Shown here: piece by piece, positions 59,447-64,000 of the stretch
How positions within the stretch are numbered: the first letter of the stretch is position 1
Layout of the letters: the number at the start of each line of letters is the position of its first letter
Source of the DNA: Spirosoma endbachense
GTDB taxonomy: Bacteria > Bacteroidota > Bacteroidia > Cytophagales > Spirosomataceae
Assembly: GCF_010233585.1 (NCBI RefSeq)
Contig: NZ_CP045997.1
Location: forward strand, 4,653,251 to 4,717,250
DNA length: 64,000 nt
Reading direction: 5' to 3'
Translations under genes and position numbers: made by a program
The notes under the pieces: model-generated
What the model saw: the letters and a program-made list of their open reading frames with translations, nothing else
Database searches by the model: none
Told to the model about the DNA's origin: nothing

Positions 59447-59884
59447 TTAACCGGGAAGCTGAACGGTTTCTAACAGAATACGGAGTGATTCGGGCAACGG
59501 TGTAGGGCGCTGGGTATCCCCATCCACGTAAACATGAACGAAATGTCCGTGGGCAGCGGTCTGATCATCGTCATTTTTGAAAATACCCAGTTCATAGCGT
59601 ACGCTGGAATTTCCGATATAGGAAACGGCAAGCCCTACGGTGATGCGATCCGGGAATGAAACGGAACGGAGATAGGAACACTGGGTTTCGGCAACTAAAC
59701 CGATAATAGGACTCTTCTGAAGATCAAGCGCCTTATTTATGATCAGGAATTGATTGACAACGGTATCAAACCAACTGTAATAAATTACATTGTTGACATG
59801 TCCATACATATCGTTGTCCATCCATCGCGTGGTTATGGATTGAAAATAGCAGAAATCGCTACGTGTTTTGGCTGCTGTACGCAT
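59447..59884 (-). CDS. Acyl-CoA thioesterase, hot-dog fold (YbgC/4HBT-like)
   Basis: A 145-residue single hot-dog-fold protein. The hallmark active-site segment TTRWMDNDMYGHVNNVIYYSWFDTVV is present, with the aspartate in the first loop and HVNN at the helix start. The later AETQCSYLRSVSFPDRITVGLAV and SVRYELGIFKNDD complete the fold. It cleaves short acyl- or aryl-CoA esters; no specificity can be read. It is convergent with the HAD gene. Confidence 0.9.
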   Translation of the reverse strand: MRTAAKTRSDFCYFQSITTRWMDNDMYGHVNNVIYYSWFDTVVNQFLIINKALDLQKSPIIGLVAETQCSYLRSVSFPDRITVGLAVSYIGNSSVRYELGIFKNDDDQTAAHGHFVHVYVDGDTQRPTPLPESLRILLETVQLPG

Positions 59885-60204
59885 CAGGACCGGGCAAAAG
59901 TTTAGAACACACTCGGCTGTTGACCAGCTTTCAGCTCCAAGTTTACAAAAAACGCCTGTTTATAATAACTGGCTAGTTTGGGTACATTCATCGTTTAGCC
60001 AGAACCAACCTTTTTAAAAATAAAGTGAAAAATTAGGTCTAATTGGTTGCAGACTACACAATAAAAAGTTTTTCACTGCGTTTTAAATTTGTTATCGCTT
60101 CTCTGCCTCTGTATTCTAACTACAAAGGCATTTTTTATGCCCTTTCCCTTGCAGAGTTTTTTTATTGATGCGTATTAATTAGAAAGATTGATAGGTTCAA
60201 CGTG
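59885..60204. other. 320-bp gene-free region
   Basis: No gene is visible between the thioesterase and the alpha/beta-hydrolase genes. A weak hairpin (AAAGGCAT near 60124 with ATGCCCTTT near 60137) is present but has no good T-run in the minus-strand direction. The rest is A/T-rich without a recognised signal. Confidence 0.5.
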
Positions 60205-61017
60205 TCAGGAAGCGACATTCTGCAGAAAGGCTTCTACTACTTTGTTGAACAACTCCGGTCGTTGTAAAGGAGCGAAATGGCTTACCCCTTGCAGGATGAT
60301 TAAATCGGCTCCGGGAATACTTCGGGCCAGATCGTGAGCGTGTTCGGCTTTGATAAACTCATCAAACTCACTTTGTACGATTACCACTGGACTTTCGACA
60401 GCCGCCAGGTCGTGTTCATAATAAGTAGGCTGGGTCCGCTGCATCAGGCCGACCGCTTCGAAAAATACCTCGAATTGGTCCGGAGTAGTCGACAGTTGGT
60501 GGTAATCTTTGGTATGGCGGGCCAGACAACGGTCGATAACTGGATTAGGCCATTCGATCTCCCGAGTGCCGCCAGGATCCATGTTACAGCCAAAGAAGAA
60601 TACACCCGCAATACGCGCCGGAACTTTCATGGCAAGGATCAATGCGATGCAGGCACCGTCGCTCCAGCCAACCAGGGGTGCCTTTTCCAACCGCAATGTG
60701 TCCATGACAGCCAGCACATCGGTGGCCATTAACTCATAGGTATAGGGTCTCGAATCGCGCGAACTTCGACCATGGCCGCGGCTGTCGATGAGTACAACAC
60801 TACGACCCGAACTGATCAAACTGGGTACCTGATTACCCCAATTGCCACTATGACCCAACCCTCCGTGCAATAAGATCACCGCCGGACCAGACCCGTAAAC
60901 GGCGTACCAGATTCGAGCATTGTCATGGTCGACGTAGCCTTCTACACTTGCCTGAGGAAGCGGTGGCGCACCATAGGCTTCGAATTTCTTCAGGTCGTCG
61001 TCATGAAGTTCCATCAT
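60205..61017 (-). CDS. Alpha/beta hydrolase
   Basis: A 270-residue cytosolic hydrolase. Oxyanion region is in VILLHGGLGHSGNWG, then VVLIDSRGHGRSS, the nucleophile Ser in LVGWSDGACIALILA, an acidic residue in VVIVQSEFDEFI and the His in LQGVSHFAPLQRP. It resembles esterases/haloperoxidase-like enzymes, with GWSDGA as seen in many alpha/beta hydrolases of unknown substrate. The N terminus is about 20 residues longer than typical, with MMELHDDDLKKFEAYG as a possibly real extension. It stands downstream of the SMP-30-like gene on the same strand. Confidence 0.86.
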   Translation of the reverse strand: MMELHDDDLKKFEAYGAPPLPQASVEGYVDHDNARIWYAVYGSGPAVILLHGGLGHSGNWGNQVPSLISSGRSVVLIDSRGHGRSSRDSRPYTYELMATDVLAVMDTLRLEKAPLVGWSDGACIALILAMKVPARIAGVFFFGCNMDPGGTREIEWPNPVIDRCLARHTKDYHQLSTTPDQFEVFFEAVGLMQRTQPTYYEHDLAAVESPVVIVQSEFDEFIKAEHAHDLARSIPGADLIILQGVSHFAPLQRPELFNKVVEAFLQNVAS

Positions 61018-61214
61018 TACAATCCGATTGGCTAGCTAAATTGAATTAGTATCTGTTCCTCAAAAGTAGTTGCCTGAGGCTAACTCGGGCGGTTGCAAAT
61101 ACGACAATGTGCGGGGGTACTCACGCCATCTAAGCGGTTCGTTGCAGAATGATACTGATACTACCTGTTCCAGTCCAATGCTCAAAGAAGAGGTCTTTTG
61201 TGTAAAAATAGGAT

Positions 61215-61273
61215 ACCCGGATCGTTGACGGCAACGTCCAGCTAAGCTGGCAATTGTCATCAACGATCCGGGT
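61215..61273. repeat. Palindrome after the SMP-30-like gene
   Basis: Outer arms ACCCGGATCGTTGA (61215-61228) and complement (61260-61273) are perfect over 14 bp. A nested inverted pair CCAGCT...AGCTGG lies inside. It lies past the stop of the minus-strand SMP-30-like gene and could be its terminator, though no T-run follows. Confidence 0.75.
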
Positions 61274-61316
61274 AAGGCCGATTTTTGAAACAGGGGGTAG
61301 AACGATTAATCCTGAA

Positions 61317-62129
61317 TCAATTAAGTTGGTAAGCAACGACCGACTTAGCCATAAAGGTGGGAATGTAAATGATGCGCTGAGCCGGATCGTAACCAATATC
61401 AGCCGTATTCTTTTTCTGAGCACGCGTATCCAATAAGGTTTCCATTTTTCCATCCTTGCCCATGTAATAAACGACACCGGCCCAGGTAGAGAGGATGAAG
61501 TCTCCTTTACCTACAGGCTCAATACCATCTCCACCTAACTCCATCATTCCAACCACAGTTTGCTGTTTATCAGTACCCACTTTGTATACTTCTTTAGCGG
61601 TCAGAATATAGAGATCTGTACCAACCGCTTTTAAACCATTCACTCCTTTTAAATTGCTTAGATAAAGAGTTGCCTGGTTATTTTTCAGTTGATGAACTGT
61701 GCCAAGCTTGCTGTCTGATACATAGACTGTGCCTTTATCATCAACCGTAATATCGTTCAATCCAGTGGCCGATTCAACGGGAATTTTTGATTCTACCTTC
61801 CCATTGGACAGATTAATGACAGCGACCTCCGATACATCGGCTACATACAATTTTCCACGCCAGATCCCCATTCCCTTTGGAGCATTTAAGCCAGTGGCCC
61901 AACCTGGATTTATAATTTTGCCATTTTTATCCAGCTTGGCAATTCCACCCTTACCATCTGTGTCCCAGGGACTACCATCAATCAGCGATACATAGAGAAC
62001 ATCTTTATCGGGTAATACTGATTCAGGAATGGCCAGTGTGCTATCACTTTCCCAAATTTTTTTCAGTTGATGTTGGCCCTGGCTATTGATGCCAAACAGC
62101 AGGCAGCACAAAACGAGTACGAGTTTCAT
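61317..62129 (-). CDS. Secreted SMP-30/gluconolactonase/NHL-like beta-propeller
   Basis: A 270-residue protein with a signal peptide (MKLVLVLCCLLFGINSQG). Beta-propeller repeats are visible: SVLPDKDVLYVSLIDGSPWDTDGKGGIAKLDKNGKI, MGIWRGKLYVADVSEVAVINL, LNDITVDDKGTVYVSDSK, and GIEPVGKGDFILSTWAG. This is the general SMP-30/NHL pattern; it is related in type but not closely similar to the 3531-4529 protein. Lactonase activity or ligand sensing is possible but not shown by motif. Confidence 0.75.
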   Translation of the reverse strand: MKLVLVLCCLLFGINSQGQHQLKKIWESDSTLAIPESVLPDKDVLYVSLIDGSPWDTDGKGGIAKLDKNGKIINPGWATGLNAPKGMGIWRGKLYVADVSEVAVINLSNGKVESKIPVESATGLNDITVDDKGTVYVSDSKLGTVHQLKNNQATLYLSNLKGVNGLKAVGTDLYILTAKEVYKVGTDKQQTVVGMMELGGDGIEPVGKGDFILSTWAGVVYYMGKDGKMETLLDTRAQKKNTADIGYDPAQRIIYIPTFMAKSVVAYQLN

Positions 62130-62408
62130 ATAAATTGCATTTGAGTTGAGATTAGCAGAATCAAACCGATTAAGGCGGGTGAACGAATGACCCGTAACTA
62201 GCTCACCTTGAGAATTGAGTTAATGAGTGCCGCTACATTTAGTTAGAAAAGCACTTTACTTCTCCTTTATAATCAGTTATTGGTTGAATTGCCGGAAATA
62301 CTTTGATCGGTTGGCAAGCAATTCGCTTGTTGGTAAGCGTATTTTATTGGCTTTCCTGGATTATCCCGCTTAATCAGTGAGCCTCATCAGTAAACAGTTG
62401 CCCAGTGC

Positions 62409-63494
62409 TCAATTTTTAGTTGAATACGTTTTCAGTAAAATTTCAGCCTCCTTTGCTGTTAACAGGGAAATACAACCATGCCGGGCGTCAGCAGGAAAAC
62501 TAATGTCCTTTTCAACTTCCCAGTGAAGTAAATCGGGTGAGTAAGAAGCACCAAAACGATTCGTCATGCAGTAATCATACAGCAGTAAAAATCCTGGTTT
62601 TACAGGGTCTTTTATTACGGTTGGTCCTTCGGTGATTACCGGAACAATCTGCCCATTATTCAGCGGTCCTTCAATCAGGTGGTATGGCCCCCCCAGGCTG
62701 TTCGAAGTGGCTACCCGAATGGCCCTTCTTTCACCCGTTTTAGCGCCAAATTCTTCCTCCTTATGAAAGAGATAATAGGTCCCTTGATGTTCTAACAAAG
62801 TTCCGTCTATGACCGAATAAGGGGGATTAAAAAATACTTTTGCAGGCGTAAATACTTTCCAGTCACGAGTCCTGGAGTACCAAAGTTTACTTTCTTTCCA
62901 GCCTGTATCTTTAAATGACGACGACCAGAATAAGACATACTCGCCTGTCTGTTTATCATAAAACCATTCGGGAGCCCAAATATTTCCAGCTAAAGCTCCT
63001 GATTCATCCCGTACGTCCTTCATCAACGGCAACGTACCGTCAACCTGCCAATGGATCAAATCCCTGGATGTTATATAGAGACAACTTGGGCCGACTTTCT
63101 CCCGGTCATTACCTCTTCCCTCACCCGTAGACAATATTCGCCAAAGGCCATCAGGGCCTCGACGAACGTACGGATCACGGACATGCTGCTCCCAAATGGG
63201 TTTATTATCGTTTAACGGTGTCCAATGCCGTCCATCGGTAGACAAGGCGATGTGCAACTTATTAATCAGCATAGGATCAGGAAGTGGAACTTCAATGGTT
63301 TTTCCCTGCGCATCAACCTCTATCCGTGTAGGGTAACGCTGGCGAAAGTAAGTCAGCATCCAGACCTGTTTTTCCTTTCCAATATTAAGCTGTTCTTTTA
63401 CAGTTAAACCGTCGGGGGCTGATGCCTTTTTAGATTGGGCAAAAGCTCCGCCAAAGGAAATAATCAATACAGTAAATAACGTTGTAAGCTTCAT
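62409..63494 (-). CDS. Secreted GH43-like glycosidase (arabinan/xylan-type five-bladed propeller)
   Basis: I use the ATG at 63494 (361 residues), which starts a signal peptide (MKLTTLFTVLIISFGGAFAQ); the longer start at 63587 adds 31 residues. The GH43-clan catalytic triad is visible: general base Asp in QHVRDPYVRR, the pKa-modulating Asp in YSVIDGTLLEHQG and the general acid Glu in VITEGPTVIKDP. GNIWAPEWFYDKQTGEYVLFWSS and SPDLLHWEV are typical blade strands. It likely removes arabinose- or xylose-containing side chains, which fits the pectin theme of the window. The exact subfamily is unknown. Confidence 0.85.
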   Translation of the reverse strand: MKLTTLFTVLIISFGGAFAQSKKASAPDGLTVKEQLNIGKEKQVWMLTYFRQRYPTRIEVDAQGKTIEVPLPDPMLINKLHIALSTDGRHWTPLNDNKPIWEQHVRDPYVRRGPDGLWRILSTGEGRGNDREKVGPSCLYITSRDLIHWQVDGTLPLMKDVRDESGALAGNIWAPEWFYDKQTGEYVLFWSSSFKDTGWKESKLWYSRTRDWKVFTPAKVFFNPPYSVIDGTLLEHQGTYYLFHKEEEFGAKTGERRAIRVATSNSLGGPYHLIEGPLNNGQIVPVITEGPTVIKDPVKPGFLLLYDYCMTNRFGASYSPDLLHWEVEKDISFPADARHGCISLLTAKEAEILLKTYSTKN

Positions 63495-63794
63495 AATTAC
63501 TTTTTTATCGTAGTCTAAAAAATGGGCGAGTGCGATTGTTTTTTGCCTTTCAATGAATAGTGCGTAAGATATAATAGAAAACCACATTTATATAGTACTC
63601 TACTTTCGACTACACTATCCGTCCAGTAATAGGTCGGTGATTAATCCCATTTTGGCTAACTAGCGGCTACGGCTCTTTGATTAAAAGCGGTAAGTTCGTT
63701 CATTGGATTCATCCAACATCGCCTTATCCACGTGCTTGACTTTTGTTGATCGAGCCGTAAAAAATCAACTCGATTGATCCCCTCGCTCATTTAC
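63495..63794. other. Gene-free region between the GH43 gene and the CRISPR repeat
   Basis: It is A/T-rich near 63495-63600, presumably with the promoter of the GH43 gene. Near 63679 the sequence GATTAAAAG resembles the 3' end of the CRISPR repeat, but the matching first part is absent, so I do not call another repeat. No gene is visible. Confidence 0.45.
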
Positions 63795-63874
63795 ATTTCA
63801 ATTCCACTCAGGTACGATTAGAAGGTTGGATGCGGTAATGACGAAGATCTACGAAACATCATTTCAATTCCACT
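63795..63874 (-). CRISPR. CRISPR repeat-spacer unit with a second repeat cut by an IS element
   Basis: A 30-nt repeat (63795-63824) of the form ATTTCAATTCC...GGTACGATTAGAAG is followed by a 36-nt spacer (63825-63860). A second copy follows, of which only the first 14 nt (63861-63874) match before an IS3-type end begins. The base before each copy (C at 63794 and 63860) also agrees, so the repeat could be 31 nt. Read on the minus strand, the repeat ends in GGAATTGAAAT, matching the ATTGAAA-type 5' handle of type I-A/I-B/III crRNAs. The unit is thus the trailer end, with leader and cas genes likely beyond the right edge. No cas gene is seen here. Confidence 0.75.
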
Positions 63875-64000
63875 ATAGTACTCCCCCAAATTAGGACCAC
63901 TAGCTAAGTTGAAAAACAAGCTGTAAATAGTGGTTCAAAATGAAAGCAAAACGCAAGCAGCACTCGCCTGCCTTTAAAGCCAAAGTGGCTCTGGAAGCAT
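63875..64000 (+). mobile_element. Left end of an IS3-family insertion sequence (runs off the window)
   Basis: The junction at about 63875 starts with TAGTACTCCCCCAAATTAGG, an IS3-like terminal repeat with the typical CCCCC run. Its transposase gene opens downstream. Only the left 126 bp are in the window. The element interrupts a CRISPR repeat after base 14 of 30, so the exact target duplication must be read at the missing right end. Confidence 0.75.
63940..64000 (+). CDS. IS3-family transposase OrfA, N-terminal fragment at window edge
   Basis: The ATG at 63940 opens MKAKRKQHSPAFKAKVALEA, the characteristic start of the IS3-group OrfA helix-turn-helix protein. It continues past the end of the window. 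OrfA binds the terminal repeats. The OrfAB fusion made by frameshift would provide the DDE catalytic domain, which is not visible. Truncation here is by the window, not by mutation. Confidence 0.85.
   Translation, partial: MKAKRKQHSPAFKAKVALEA

Noticed and set aside
61130..61477. 115-codon minus-strand frame overlapping the end of the SMP-30-like gene
   Set aside because: Different frame from the supported propeller gene; Ser/Leu-rich shadow that includes the 61215-61273 palindrome.
63679..63687. GATTAAAAG, a possible end of an earlier CRISPR repeat
   Set aside because: Only nine bases resemble the repeat end, the repeat start is absent and the distance to the next repeat (about 107 bp) does not fit a 66-bp unit.
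1..64000. tRNA, rRNA, riboswitches and prophage genes
   Set aside because: I looked for these in the gaps by eye and found no convincing candidate; small RNAs cannot be excluded without a covariance search.

Overview
The window looks like chromosomal DNA from a soil- or plant-associated member of the Bacteroidota, most likely Cytophagales close to Spirosoma. This is inferred from the mix of families: DUF4468 proteins, a type IX (Por) sorting tail on a purple acid phosphatase, LytS/LytTR two-component genes, short signal peptides ending in AQ, many orphan sugar-active and peptidase enzymes, and a moderate G+C content of roughly half. No rRNA, tRNA, plasmid or phage genes were seen.

Layout. 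1-5.4 kb: a PQQ-type sugar dehydrogenase, an SDR, an ankyrin protein, an SMP-30-like secreted protein and a GNAT acetyltransferase. 5.8-15.2 kb: a uronate/pectin block with a GH105 unsaturated rhamnogalacturonyl hydrolase, a fused M16 peptidase, a FucP-type transporter, KduI and KduD. 15.4-27.5 kb: a NAD(P)-binding protein with a small edema-factor/CyaA-like cyclase protein, an amidohydrolase, an SF1 helicase, and a run of secreted hydrolases (S15-like, beta-lactamase-fold, M14) ending in a DinB protein. 27.6-31.9 kb: a membrane protein, a LytS/LytTR pair, a CE1-type esterase and a small periplasmic protein. 32.2-39.4 kb: a rhamnose catabolic operon (fused aldolase/dehydrogenase RhaEW, isomerase RhaI, FGGY kinase) followed by a large alpha/beta hydrolase. 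39.4-50.9 kb: phosphatase, DUF4468 and small membrane proteins including two paralogues, DUF6624, VOC, DUF819, a histidine kinase, an AraC regulator and a RibD/DHFR-like protein. 51-63.5 kb: a six-hairpin glycosidase, an M81 peptidase, a second DUF4468 protein, a Tat-type aldo/keto reductase, a HAD hydrolase, a thioesterase, an alpha/beta hydrolase, a second SMP-30-like protein and a GH43 enzyme. 63.8-64.0 kb: a CRISPR repeat-spacer unit cut by the left end of an IS3-family element that runs off the window.

Working together: GH105 releases unsaturated galacturonate and rhamnose from rhamnogalacturonan fragments. KduI and KduD take the uronate to 2-keto-3-deoxygluconate. RhaI, the kinase and RhaEW take rhamnose to dihydroxyacetone phosphate and lactate. 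GH43 and CE1-type enzymes would trim side chains. No SusC/SusD pair, polysaccharide lyase, KdgK or Eda is in the window, so the pathway is only partly encoded here.

Most striking non-coding signal: many long intergenic palindromes. They fall into at least two recurrent families. One has AGGMCTTTCGC-like ends and a GTGCCACGG core. The other has a CGGTTTT-GAG-AAACCG core, with a related AGGTCAGGTT palindrome. None lies inside a supported gene. The two most unusual single observations are the IS-interrupted CRISPR remnant at the right edge and the stand-alone, compact class II adenylyl-cyclase-like protein at 16096-16719.
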